Source: Agrypnia vestita (taxonomy: Eukaryota > Arthropoda > Insecta > Trichoptera > Phryganeidae). Taken from it: a stretch of 64,000 bases of DNA. Below the pieces are notes generated by a model. That model saw nothing but the letters and a program-made list of their open reading frames with translations, searched no databases and was not told where the DNA came from. A program made the translations under genes and the position numbers. The stretch lies in contig JADDOH010000474.1 in the NCBI GenBank assembly GCA_016648135.1, forward strand, positions 1 to 64,000. The letters are read 5' to 3'. Positions within the stretch are counted from its first letter, which is position 1. Each line of letters begins with the position of its first letter. Shown in pieces: positions 33,521 to 43,205 of this stretch.

Positions 33521-34377
33521 AAAAAATATTTTCAGGTCATTCCCGGCGAATTTAAAAAAAAAGCAAAAAAAAAATAAAAAAGTAGAAATAATTAATAAAA
33601 TATTAACGCAAATTTGTGTGTTTTAATTCAAAACACAACAACATTTTTCGTTTGAACTGCTTATTAGGGATCACAAGCTTCTTCCAGATTCCCTCCCGAC
33701 CAAAGGAATTCCGTAATAACAAGGGGAGGAAGCTCTTCAATTTTTTCCAATTAAATTTTTCCCAAAGCAATTATGATACTAAAGGTTTGCGACATAATTT
33801 AAATACCACCCTGCCCCAGAATGCTTCCCACCCTAACCCCCCACCCCCTAATAAAGTCGCATAACTAATTGACTGAGAAGCGCTTTCCCGAATATTTTCC
33901 ATGTAAAGGGGATCATTTTTCGCATTTTCTATTATTTTGAAATATGTAAGCTATTTCAGAAATTGTTTCCAAAATAAATTTGTTTAATTAGTCTAATTCG
34001 AAGTCCCCCAACAGTAAATAAATTTGATGATAAATAAAGCGATCGAGGAATTTGACTTTGTGTTATTATAATCTTTAAAATATCGAATCGAGCCCATTAC
34101 CCGGATAATATTATTATTATACCTCATTCCCTTGAGACCTGAGACTGATGGAATAATCTAAATCTAACAGGGTAACCTGGAAAAATTAGCGTATATTTTT
34201 AATAGTACACAGTAAATTGTTAGTATTCCAAGAGTATTGTATGTAGGTATGTATAAAAACCACGATCTAACAAACACAATAATAATAGTATCTCTACCGC
34301 ACATTATGTCAATGTACGACTTTAAGCTACACAATGTCTGAGGATTATTGTGAAATAAAAGTGTATAAATAATAATA
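33521..34377. other. AT-rich DNA with no recognised feature
   Basis: A C-rich patch at 33810-33850 is a simple composition anomaly. Nothing else is recognised. Confidence 0.4.
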
Positions 34378-34610
34378 ATTTGTTCTTAGGTTTTCACGGC
34401 CACTCAAAATCTTCTGGTTTGTGTCTTCTTGGGTATTATTCCGTGTTATTACGACCTTTCTGGCCGACGTTTCGGATCCCATTGCAGGGTCCATCATCAG
34501 GGTTGATGTGGTGTTGGTGTTGTGGTTAAGTATCGGCTTGCAATGCCGTGTCAAAAATGTCCAAAGCAGGGTGAGAACGTTGTCAGTGTTGTGTTAAGTT
34601 TTGTTTTTTC
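34378..34610 (-). mobile_element. PLE-like terminal repeat, family 2, copy 2
   Basis: The reverse complement matches 2990-3132, including GATCCGAAACGTCGGCCAG, ACACAAACCAGAAGATTTTG and GGCCGTGAAAACCTAAG. It extends further upstream (CACCACATCAACCCTG). The long minus-strand open frame here is a by-product of the repeat, not a gene. Confidence 0.55.
34462..34504 (-). other. Hammerhead-like motif, family 2 copy 2
   Basis: Minus strand: CTGATGA, extra T, GGACCC paired with GGGATCC (one bulged A) around TGCAAT, GAAAC, GTC. Stem I starts CC with GG. Stem II is intact here, better than in copy 1. Confidence 0.5.
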
Positions 34611-35033
34611 GAATATTTGCTGATGAAGAAGTTGATTTGATAAATAATAGAACGTACTGACATTTACCTAGTGTAAATCCACTTTAATAATTACAAATAA
34701 AAGTAAAAAAATTGTTTTTTCCTCTATCTTTATTAAAGAATATTACTACTAAATATTCCGGAAACGTATTTAATAATACGAAATACCATTTTTAATGATT
34801 ATTTTGTATTAAACATTTAGACTTTACAGAACACGAACAGACAGACAGACGACGAAATTATTATGTTTTATTATTATTTAAAGTGAATATGTAACATATT
34901 ATATTCAAAGATAGTCAAAAGAGTACTATGAGTATACTTATAAATATACTCTAGTAATTTACGCAAGATTCTTGCCTTGGTGAAGTCCATACGACTCATA
35001 TTTAAAGCATGTAAAAGTAAACAGAATATTTAT

Positions 35034-35320
35034 TTATTTATTTATTTATTCATTCATTTACGCCTAAATAGGCTTTTACATATGTAGGTATATAACAGTT
35101 ATTTGCAAAAATAATATAAACAGAGAGAAAAACAAAAAAAAGAAAGTGTATATAATTTACATTATGGCGGAATGAAGCGCTCTCAGTATCGCGCCCCTAT
35201 ACTGTGACAGGCCAGAACCAAACACGTCCGCTATGTTTGTATAATTGTTACCTAACCTGTGTATTCTAGGTACTAGCGAGTTGTAGTGAGCATTTGTTCT
35301 AGTATTGTCACAGTAAAAAG
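35034..35320 (-). mobile_element. LINE 3' end with (TAAA)n tail
   Basis: A (TTTA) run at 35029-35049 on the plus strand is the 3' tail of a minus-strand insertion. The adjoining sequence (35160-35320) is GC-richer and, on the minus strand, reads NTRTNAHYNSLVPRIH and FGSGLSQYRGAILRAL before a stop, consistent with a CR1/Jockey-type C-terminus. Identity is tentative. Confidence 0.45.
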
Positions 35321-35435
35321 GCGTCGGTAATATTATTAATATTATTAATAATATTAGTAATATTATTAATTATCAATTAAATTTAATTAACTACTGGTCC
35401 AATTCTAAAATTTTTCCGATAATTGTGTGTAATCA

Positions 35436-35833
35436 TTATACTCTAAATATAAAATAAAATAAAGGCATTCGAAATGTGGATACATCGTAAAATGTTAAGG
35501 ATAACATGGACTGACATGACTAGTAATATTGAAGTTTTATGTAGAGCAAATACAAACAGACAGTTACTCAACACAGTAAAGCTCCGTAAAATTTCGTTCT
35601 TTGGTCATATAATGAGAGGCGAAAAGTACTCCATCCTTCAGCTCGTCATGAAGGGGAAGATTGAGGGTCGCAGAGGAGTCGGAAGGAGGCGGCATTCCTG
35701 GCTTGGAAACATCCGAGAGTGGACCGGGATAAGAAGCGTGGAAGAGCTGTTCCGCACTGCCCTGGACAGGGAAACTTTCTTCCAGATGATAGCCGACGTC
35801 GGGGGACCCGACAGGGAACATAAAGAAGAAGAA
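35436..35833 (+). pseudogene. RTE-like LINE C-terminus nested in PLE family 3
   Basis: A single open frame from 35474 to 35854 encodes MWIHRKMLRITWTDMTSN, LLNTVKLRKISFFGHIMRGE, GKIEGRRGVGRRRHSWLGNI and TALDRETFFQMIADV. This is the classic C-terminal domain of insect RTE-type LINEs (W-R-RML-R-I-W, K-x-x-FGHI-R, EG-R-GR-R-SWL-N-R). The true protein ends near AAGAAGAAGAAG (35823-35833); the frame's last residues are target DNA. GTGTGTAATCA flanks the insert at 35425-35435 and 35834-35844, an 11-bp target duplication. The open frame is intact but lacks the endonuclease and catalytic reverse transcriptase domains. Confidence 0.85.
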
Positions 35834-35942
35834 GTGTGTAATCAGGAACTTTAGCAATAAATTTTTAAATATTTACTAAAATAATTGCGTAAAACAAAAA
35901 AACAAAAGACATCATTAATTTTGATATTTTGACATTTATAAA

Positions 35943-35983
35943 ACACCCTGACGATGAAAGGTTTTTCTGAAACATGTAGGTGT
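35943..35983 (+). other. Hammerhead-like motif, family 3 copy 2
   Basis: ACACC (35943-35947), CTGACGA (35948-35954), extra T, stem II GAAA with TTTC around GGTT, then GAAAC (35969-35973), ATGTA and GGTGT (35979-35983). Stem I ACACC with GGTGT is perfect over five pairs, and stem III is A-T, C-G. In this copy the extra T faces another T. Confidence 0.6.
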
Positions 35984-35995
35984 AATTAAAAAATA

Positions 35996-36181
35996 CTAGC
36001 TAATAAATACCCGTCAAATATGACGGTAATTTTAAATGTCGGTTCCTAAGGAAATAGTATTCATTTATTTTATAAAAAAAAAAAAAATTGAAAAAATAAA
36101 TTTAGGTACTATAAAAAAGTTACAAACGTTACATAAAGTTACACAGATGGACGGACAGACGGACAGACAGTTAACAAATTA
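35996..36181 (-). mobile_element. Non-autonomous Helitron B, short copy
   Basis: On the minus strand the 3' end is CCGTCA, loop, TGACGG, then GTATTTATTAG and CTAG (35996-35999), with T beyond. The 5' side has the CTGTCTGTCCGTCTGTCC tract near 36150-36172. It inserted immediately next to the PLE family 3 end. No protein is encoded. Confidence 0.6.
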
Positions 36182-36739
36182 TTATAATTGTATACAAACA
36201 AAAACAAAAAATACAAACAAATAATAAAATCAATTATTATAAAAATAGTTTTTATTAAAATTTGCATTAAATAACTTATTTATTTATTTTACGAGTTTTT
36301 CCCATATTTACCTCTACAAGTATATCGTGGTTAGTCGACCTTTCTATATTAAGGCAGTTACAGAGAAACTGAGCGCAGAAAGTTTTCAGTCCATTAACGG
36401 TGAAAGAATTAGTAAAATCCCAAAAACGCCTAAATTAGCCAACCTCCGGACTTAATGTGTGGTGAGCGGTCTGTGGTTACTTTCCCGCACACCGATACTT
36501 CTATACCACCGCCCTCTAAATCCTCTGAAAACGGAGAAGTGTTAGACATCCCAACTAGCCTTTTCTGCATTTAATTTATTTATTCTAATAGGGAACTCTC
36601 TGTAGCTCTGAAGTAATTTACATATGTAGGGCTTTTTCAAAATGATCCGTGAACACTCAGACTGTTACAATAACGTTCACACCTTTTGGAAAGTTAACAT
36701 ATCTATTTGAGTATACTTATTTCCTTGAGATCTCATTGA
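36182..36739. other. Unrecognised sequence with a GC-richer centre
   Basis: The part 36340-36560 is less AT-rich but shows no motif I know. Confidence 0.35.
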
Positions 36740-37440
36740 AAAGGTGTATGAAATGAAATATTTAGGTATAATTTTTGATTTTAAATTAACTTTGGCAGCA
36801 AATTTAATTTGGTTTAGCAAATTTAATTTAATTATGTTCTAAAAAAATATTTAAAAAAATTTTTTTTCTTGGAAGAAATTTAATAAAAATAGTGCAGAGT
36901 TAATATACAATAAAAACTCCTCTCATAAACTACTGTGCTATATATAGTCTTGTATTTGGCCAACGAAGGAAACATAAAGACACTACAAGTGATGCAAAAC
37001 TGGGCAATGAGAATCATATTAAAAAAAAGTAAATACACCAGAATTGAAGAAATGAGAAAAGCACTCAATTGGATGAAAATAAAAAAATACTTATTTATAA
37101 CGTTCTCATTTTTGTACATAATATTTTCAATAACAAAAAGCCAAAATATTTTTTTTGAACAAAATTATTGTATGATATATAACACCAGAAATAGGTACCT
37201 ACAGAATAAGATTACCATATAAGAAAAAAATATATACACAGAATTCTCTAATGTACAGATGTGTAAAAATATATGATGAGATGCCAGAAAACATGAAGAT
37301 TATAAATAAGATTAATAAATTTAAAAACAAATGCTATAATTATTGTAAACATAGTATAGAATTGTAGAGCATAAGATTTATTATTTTTATAGATTGTACC
37401 ATAGACTAAATTAGATGTAAATATATAGATGTAATGTAAT
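36740..37440 (+). pseudogene. Jockey-type LINE reverse transcriptase C-terminal half, degenerate
   Basis: EMKYLGIIFDFKLTL (36748-36795) is the post-catalytic reverse transcriptase block (K-x-LG-I/V-x-x-D). After a gap and frameshift, LYLANEGNIKTLQVMQNWAM, RIEEMRKALNWM and YNTRNRYLQNK follow (36935-37222). A second frameshift leads to LPYKKKIYTQNSLMYRCVK, YDEMPENMK and NKFKNKCYNYCK with a stop near 37367. This order matches the thumb and C-terminus of Jockey/CR1-group LINEs. The YxDD catalytic region is absent. The PLE fragment begins right after its 3' end. Confidence 0.75.
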
Positions 37441-37687
37441 GATTGTGATTATTTTTATATGTTTAAATAGTAATAATTATTCTGAATTTTCTAACCATCT
37501 TTTGGCTATGGATCATTCTTTTGATATTGATAAGGGTTTACGAATTTTACATACAAATTATACAGACTCACAATTTGATAAATTAGAAATTTTGGAAATA
37601 AGAAAGAGTGTAAATAGTAAATTGAATATTATAAATAATCAGGTCCTTTTTGCAAATAGTTATCTTTTAAATTTATTTTCATGTTAA
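37439..37687 (+). pseudogene. PLE endonuclease C-terminus, family 1
   Basis: The frame encodes about 80 residues. NNYSEFSNHLLAMDHSFD (residues ~12-29) is the conserved S-x-F-x-NH-L-x-x-x-H-F block downstream of the GIY-YIG centre. GLRILHTNYTD (33-43) and QFDKLEILEIRKS (45-57) match the ILH and LE-x-EI-K blocks. It ends INNQVLF, LLNLFSC and stop. In PLEs this region belongs to the GIY-YIG endonuclease that nicks target DNA. Here the catalytic N-terminal part and the reverse transcriptase are missing. The family identification comes from the order of these blocks. Confidence 0.7.
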
Positions 37688-37770
37688 TTAGGTACTTTAT
37701 ATTATCATTTTCCATATATAACTTTTTAATATTTTGATCTTTACTTCGATTTTTAAATGTTATTTTTGTT

Positions 37771-37808
37771 ATCCTGACGAAGAAGCCATTGGCTTCGAAA
37801 CATGTTGA
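37771..37808 (+). other. Hammerhead-like motif, family 1 copy d
   Basis: CTGACGA (37774-37780), extra A, stem II GAAGCC with GGCTTC (six perfect pairs, loop ATT), GAAAC (37797-37801), ATGTT, GAT. Stem I ATC with GAT gives three pairs, stem III two. This is the best-preserved family 1 copy and lies 84 bp after the endonuclease stop codon. Confidence 0.6.
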
Positions 37809-37860
37809 TTTTTTTCAATAAATAAGTGGTTTTAACAAAGTTAATTTATATCAATTATGA

Positions 37861-39725
37861 TCTTATATTATTTAAGTTGACTTATTATTTTCCGTAAATA
37901 ATTTAAGAATCATAGTAATAATTTTGAAGTCCTTTTTTAATCAATGCATATCGTAATGCGAAAATAACAAAACAATTAACTACGCCCACACGCGTACGAC
38001 ATATGTCAAAATTTATTATCTTAACTTTCGACAAATTCCCGTATTTTATTTACGTCCAATTATTACTTACTGTATAGAATTTAAAAAACATATGAATAAT
38101 TCAGAAATACTTTTCAAATCATAATGTATACCGTAATATTAAACAAGAAATAAATACATGGTAGACGTGAACGCGCATGCGCACAGCACGTACAGTGTGT
38201 ATCTTGACACTTAAAATGATCTGACAATTGTTGAAATTAGGATAATACCGAAACTGACATGTGACGCAAATTCATAGTGTTAAAAGAATGAAACCGTTCG
38301 AAAATCCATATAAAACCTTAATATATGGGAGATATCAATTGCGTTTGAGCGTATTATATAATAATAATTCATATAAATGTCAAATTTGACATACAAGTAC
38401 GATTAATAGTGAAATAAATGACGAGGAATATTCGGCTACATGAAGACGTCTGGCCTCTGCCGTGGCCAGATGGCGGAGGAACGGCATTTTGACGTATAAG
38501 GACGTCGTTTTTCATACTTAAGAATTTTTAATTTAAAATAATAATCAACGTCATTTTAATAAAAAATGTAGCTTTTTAATAGTGAATGAAGACTCGAAGT
38601 GCGAGTATAGATACAATATATTGTTTAAAATCATATTTTTATATGAATAAACAACATTTGAAAATCATGAAAATACGTAAAAATTTCTTGCAAGTTTGAA
38701 CCATCATAACTTTATAAATATTAAATATTTCCTAACTTCCTACGTAAGAATTTTAGATAATTAAATAAACTTTATACGTATAAAAAAAACATATTACGCT
38801 TACATACAAAATTTAAACGAACCACTCTTCGCCCGGGAACATTAAAAACGTTTTTTTCTTAATTATTCTAAATAATGTTCAGTTTATTACTTTTATATAA
38901 GAACAAAGGTTCTATCTAAGTTATCGCCTTAAAACATTGCAATTTATCATATACATTCGGATATAAATGATCCAGATTTTCGTAAAAAACGCCGAAATAT
39001 GCATTTGCAGTGAATGTGCCGCCTTAAATACAGTCGTCATATTTTCATTACGTAGCAATGTCGCAGCGTAAACCAAAAAAAATATTATGATATTTTGCAT
39101 TGAATACTTTGTAATAATGCTGGTACTTTGATTGTGACATCGATCGAGACATTGCATCATTGGATGTACCTATAAACTGACTTGACCAGAACTAATCGCA
39201 ATATTTTTACTTTTACATTTTAATTATTTAGTAACACTTGTTTCAATGTCAAACTTTAACATGTTAAGACCAAACGATTCAAGATAATTACTTTTGTTAC
39301 TGTTTGGTTCATACTTAAGGTAGGTATCATTGCCAGTGTATATAATACGCTAAGTAATCGAAGCATTAACTTTGTGTTATTTTACCTGTGTACAATAAAC
39401 CTGGCCGGATTAATATAGTTTTGTACTCCCCTAAAGTTTTAAGAATATTCCATGATTTTTATAAATGCCTAAAGTTTTATAGTCCCAAATATTTACGCTG
39501 TCTTAAAGTTTTTTAGGTAGTTTTTAGGTACCACTGGCTAAATGCACGATTAATTGTAGTTAAAAGTATGTAATGTATTTGGTCACATACAGTCAACCAC
39601 ATCTTCTATAAAAAAGTTTACATCGAGCAAATTTAACACATCAGCGAGCCATAATAAATGTATCTACATTATTTCTACGTATAAATACTTCTTCTTGGCT
39701 ATACATTCTTATAGATTTAACTAAC
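37861..39725. other. AT-rich DNA with no recognised gene
   Basis: A moderately GC-rich patch at 38440-38510 (GGCCTCTGCCGTGGCCAGATGG) has no known identity. Nothing else is recognised. Confidence 0.4.
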
Positions 39726-39890
39726 GCGCTTTCTGGTCTAGTGGTTAGGCTTTACCTAGTCTGGGGTTTGAGCCTCGTTTCAGGAGACCACCAAGTAGTA
39801 TTATTTTCATAGTACAGGCGTTAAGCTCAGTTAAAAAATATAAATGTTGATGGTATCACCATGTACGCGTCTCTATTATTATATTTTTTT
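39726..39890 (+). mobile_element. tRNA-derived SINE, copy 4, diverged
   Basis: CTGGTCTAGTGGTTAGGC is a good tRNA Glu/Asp-type A-box and GGTTTGAGCCTC a mutated B-box. The body keeps ATTTTCATAGTACAGGCGTT and AGCTCAGTTAAA, as in the other copies. It is the only plus-strand copy and the most diverged. Confidence 0.65.
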
Positions 39891-39996
39891 ATAAAAAAGT
39901 GTATAGTCACAGTTTTGTATTCCCGTCGTCATAATTCTTGCGTTATTTCGTTTAAATAATATAGTTTTCTCCATCGGTATCTTAAATTGAACGTAC

Positions 39997-40512
39997 TGTC
40001 ACGTGTCGTGGCTGCAGGAGGAATTTATGAAAACGCTGGAATTTAATAACGGATTTATTAAATACTGATTAATTAATTATTTAAGGTACAAATTCATTTA
40101 ACACTATTTATCTTGACGCTATTATCTAAATTAAACTATTTCGTAAATTTTTCACTCGTAAATAGACACTTTATAATCGCTTTAACATATTATTCACTAT
40201 TTACTTGAATATTCCATCCAATTTCTACACATATAATTCGCTCCGGTTTATTTCGCTACGTAAGAAATTTCCAGTTATTCGCTGTGGAATTATTGCTCGG
40301 CTGGCCACGCTGGCCATCGCAGCTCGCGGCTGCCTTCGCTTTGGTTTCGTCGTCAATCGCGCTAAAACAACAACAAATAAAATAAAACAACAACAAGTCT
40401 TATTTATATCTGGCTAGAACTTTATCGTGGCTTCCAGGCCTTAAACGATGCTTTCCAAAAGCCGTACATTACACTAGGCCGTTCTGGAAACTTCGATAGT
40501 GGTGTTGTGACA
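39997..40512. mobile_element. Possible solo LTR
   Basis: The block starts TGTCACGTG and ends TTGTGACA, so it has TG...CA ends with short inverted TGTCAC/GTGACA termini and about 516 bp, plausible for an LTR. It is GC-richer than its flanks, with a CpG-rich centre (40280-40370) and an AATAAAATAAAA stretch. No matching target duplication is seen and no second copy lies in the window, so the call is weak. Confidence 0.25.
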
Positions 40513-41036
40513 TGTGACAGAGGTGCGCAATTCTTTTTAGCCTCGCAACAATACATTAGTGACATCGTTTAAAATCGACAGCGACCCTTTAAGAGTAAAA
40601 TAATATTAATAATAATTGTTAGACTTTCCCCTAACCATCAAGAAATCAGTGAAATTATAACACAAACACGAGCATCAACAACTATCAACTGTGTCTTGTT
40701 TGTTAGTTAAAACTTTCCCGGCCTCTCACTGTAGCCTCCATCCATCTCGTCGCGAGGAATGCTTTTACTTCATTTATTTATATTGTGTTAGGCAAATTCT
40801 CTCTCAGGTCGCCGGCAAGACTAAAAATAATGAACGGTGCGGTGGGAACAATCATGCGGTTGTTTTGTTGATCGATACTTGTAATTTCTTTGGGGAATTC
40901 CTTAACAATCACACACAACAATGTCTCTCAGTCCCAAAAGGGTATTCTTTAAAATAAAATACATAACTCTGTCGCTACATATTTATGTAAAGATGGAAGA
41001 ATCTAAAAGGTATTGGTTGTAGCGTGTGGTTTTAGC
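40513..41036. other. Unrecognised, less AT-rich DNA
   Basis: The part 40720-40900 could be a decayed element or a conserved block. An 88-codon frame at 40691-40957 has no motif I recognise. Confidence 0.3.
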
Positions 41037-41707
41037 TAGTGATGCGACGAATATTACATTCACGAATACGAATACGAATATCAAACATACTTTTCGGCGA
41101 ATACGAATACGAATAATTCAACAAGGTAATTAATAATTCACCGTTGTTCTTTTTTTACTAAGAGATTTATAATTAAAATTTACTACCGGCAAATTTTTGT
41201 TCAAAAAGCACAACATTTGTAACTTAGGCATTAGACGATTTCGTTTATCCGTTTGTTTGTACATTCCCAGCGGTCGAAAATAAATATCACCTTTTTCACG
41301 GTTACGAAAGATCATGTTATTATGTTTAATTAGAAATTATTTATAATTTTATTAACTTTTACACATAACGGAAATAAAACGGAACGAACAATAAGTATTA
41401 CAAAATAAAAACGACACAAACTGAGCACCTAACCTTATTAATAACCCAACGAAACTAGATGAAAAAACTCGTGTTATGCTGAATGTTATGTGAAACAAGT
41501 AAGAATTGATAACTTGAGAACTCAAGAAATCCACTCATTCAATGTTATGGGAATCATCGATAATAGAGTGCGTAGTGCGTAGGTGTGTTCGGATACACGA
41601 TGATATTCGATGATATCGATTGATGATATTCGGCGAATACGAATATTCGGTAAATATCTACTATTCGGCGAATACTAATATTCGTATTCGTATTCGTTGC
41701 ATCACTA
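41037..41707. mobile_element. Non-autonomous hAT-type element with ATTCG subterminal repeats
   Basis: The left end TAGTGATGCGACGAAT and the right end ATTCGTTGCATCACTA form a 16-bp inverted repeat with one mismatch. Next to each end lie multiple CGAATACGAATACGAATA repeats in opposite orientation. The 8-bp flanks GTTTTAGC and GGTATAGC agree at six positions, as expected for an old hAT target duplication. The 671-bp interior is AT-rich and encodes no transposase. Confidence 0.7.
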
Positions 41708-41968
41708 GGTATAGCGCAATATATTGGTCCTAGGGCCTGGATCGACATAGATTCTCATATCCATGCTTCCTATACCTTCACGCGGTGATGAATTTGAGGG
41801 TGAAGTTGATGGTAACCAATTCTTCGTATTCGTATTCGTTGCATCACTAGGTATAGCACAATATATTGGTCCTAGGGCCTGGATCGACATAGATTCTCAT
41901 ACCCATGCTTCCTATACCTTCATGCGGTGATGAATTTGAGGGTGAAGTTGATGGTAACCAATTCTTCG
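41681..41968 (+). repeat. 142-bp tandem duplication spanning the hAT right end
   Basis: The segment from the terminal CGTATTCGTATTCGTTGC through ACCAATTCTTCG is repeated with a 142-bp period (41685-41826 and 41827-41968), with about three mismatches. Unit 2 carries an extra copy of the hAT terminus. The joint shares TTCG with the hAT subterminal repeat, suggesting microhomology. Confidence 0.85.
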
Positions 41969-42218
41969 GGGGATCCCAAAAGTACGACTAAAGTGGGAAG
42001 CGTCCGTTGGATATATTAGTGGCGGCTCACAAATCGTGAGTCCGGCAACTCGAAGTATGACTAACTCGGATATTAGTCGCATACCTCATACCTAATGGGT
42101 ATCCATGCTAATTAGTTTAATCCGCTACAGATACAGTCTGAGAACGAAAAAAGCCAACCCCAACACCTTGTCTAGGCAATGAGTTGGAATAGTGTAAGGA
42201 AGAAGAAGAAGAAGAGGA
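41708..42218 (+). mobile_element. LINE 3' UTR with (GAA)n tail
   Basis: GC-richer sequence ends with CCCCAACACCTTGTCTAGG, GGAATAGTGTAAGGAAG and a GAAGAAGAAGAAGAGG tail (42199-42218), the style of RTE-type LINE 3' ends in insects. No reading frame is recognisable, so the clade is inferred from the tail. The hAT element and the tandem duplication lie within its 5' part. Confidence 0.5.
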
Positions 42219-42954
42219 AGCATATATAAGGTAATATTGAAAAAACTATTGACCCGTTTCCATGGATGAATTCTCTTTGGAGACAACTATCGTAATCCAC
42301 CTGGCGCATACCGAGTCTCAAATCTTAGCCGTCTTACGCTTTACTTCATGCTTGATGTACGCCAAATGTTAGTTAGTTCATTAAGTAACGATATTCTGTT
42401 TGTCAGTTGGGTGAATTTCTGCAGCCGTTAAAATGTTTTTAAATGTAATGCCTTCTGTTACTCCAACTTTTTATATTATATATTTGTGAGTTTATATGGT
42501 TCTTTATGACTTTTTAAGCTCGTGCTTCACTATCAAATCGAATATCACGAACTTACATGGGTTTGAGTTTTGTCTCTTTCAACCAATCAAATCTCTGAGT
42601 TCATTTACACTTTTTGGAATACCTGAGATTTATCTCATCGTGTTTCATACTGTGGAGACGAGCCACTCCTGTTACTTCTCTATTAGACGATAGCTTTCTC
42701 ATTCTTAATTTATACTCACGTAATACAGTTTTACTGAACTAATTATTTTCACGAAAGATTTTATTTATTTTTCTGAAGTCATGCAAATATCTTAATTTTT
42801 ATTTTTCATTAGAAATCAAATTGAATACTAAAATACCTAAACACGAAATACCGTATGTGTTAATCAATAGATGCTATAAAAATCAGTTAATACTGGCCTA
42901 AACTAAAAAGGCGTGTTCTAGTTTAGGCTTTCTTCACATGTCAGTTTCTAATGA
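42219..42954. other. AT-rich DNA with no recognised feature
   Basis: Nothing supported. Confidence 0.4.
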
Positions 42955-43075
42955 ATAAGTATGCAAAATTTGGGTAATTTGTATAGAATGTAGATTTGTA
43001 TAGAAAATGTAACGTTGGGAGATGGTGGGGTAAAGGGGGAGGGGGGAATTTCGTCTATGTTAGTTGAGTCCTAGT
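42955..43075 (-). mobile_element. Helitron A internal fragment
   Basis: AAGTATGCAAAATTTGGG, TGTATAGAAAATGTAACG, GGGGGAGGGGG and a GTTAGTTGAGTCCTAG end match the reverse complement of one Helitron A internal unit. Neither terminus is intact. A Helitron B-like 5' fragment (GACAGACAACGAAAGTATTA) lies at 43177-43205 beyond an AT microsatellite (43110-43165). Confidence 0.45.
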
Positions 43076-43205
43076 TGCGTAATTACTTATAAAAAAATAT
43101 ATTATAAAAAATAAAAAAATAATATTATATATATATATAATATATAAGTATATATTATATATATATAGAAAGTTACGGAAAAGACAGACAACGAAAGTAT
43201 TATAA

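Larger units (their letters stand above)
35340..35995 (+). mobile_element. PLE-like element, family 3, copy 2, with nested RTE tail
   Basis: Segments 35350-35435 and 35834-35880 together match 3655-3760, and 35900-35990 matches the inverted terminal repeat at 3215-3515. The RTE fragment at 35436-35833 interrupts the body. The element ends with the hammerhead-like motif and directly abuts Helitron B. No coding region remains. Confidence 0.55.
37439..37860 (+). mobile_element. Penelope-like element 3' portion, family 1, best copy
   Basis: It contains the PLE endonuclease C-terminus (37439-37687), a short AT-rich UTR, the hammerhead-like motif (37771-37808) and the terminal repeat ending near AATTTATATCAATTATGA. 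The 704-1075 and 1681-1888 copies share these parts. It is 5' truncated next to a Jockey-type LINE. Confidence 0.75.

Noticed and set aside
34345..34554. A 69-codon minus-strand open frame as a small gene
   Set aside because: It lies entirely within PLE-like family 2 terminal repeat sequence, including the hammerhead-like motif, so the frame is incidental.
35344..35370. A regulatory palindrome made of ATTAATATT repeats
   Set aside because: It is a simple AT-rich microsatellite and palindromy follows from its composition.
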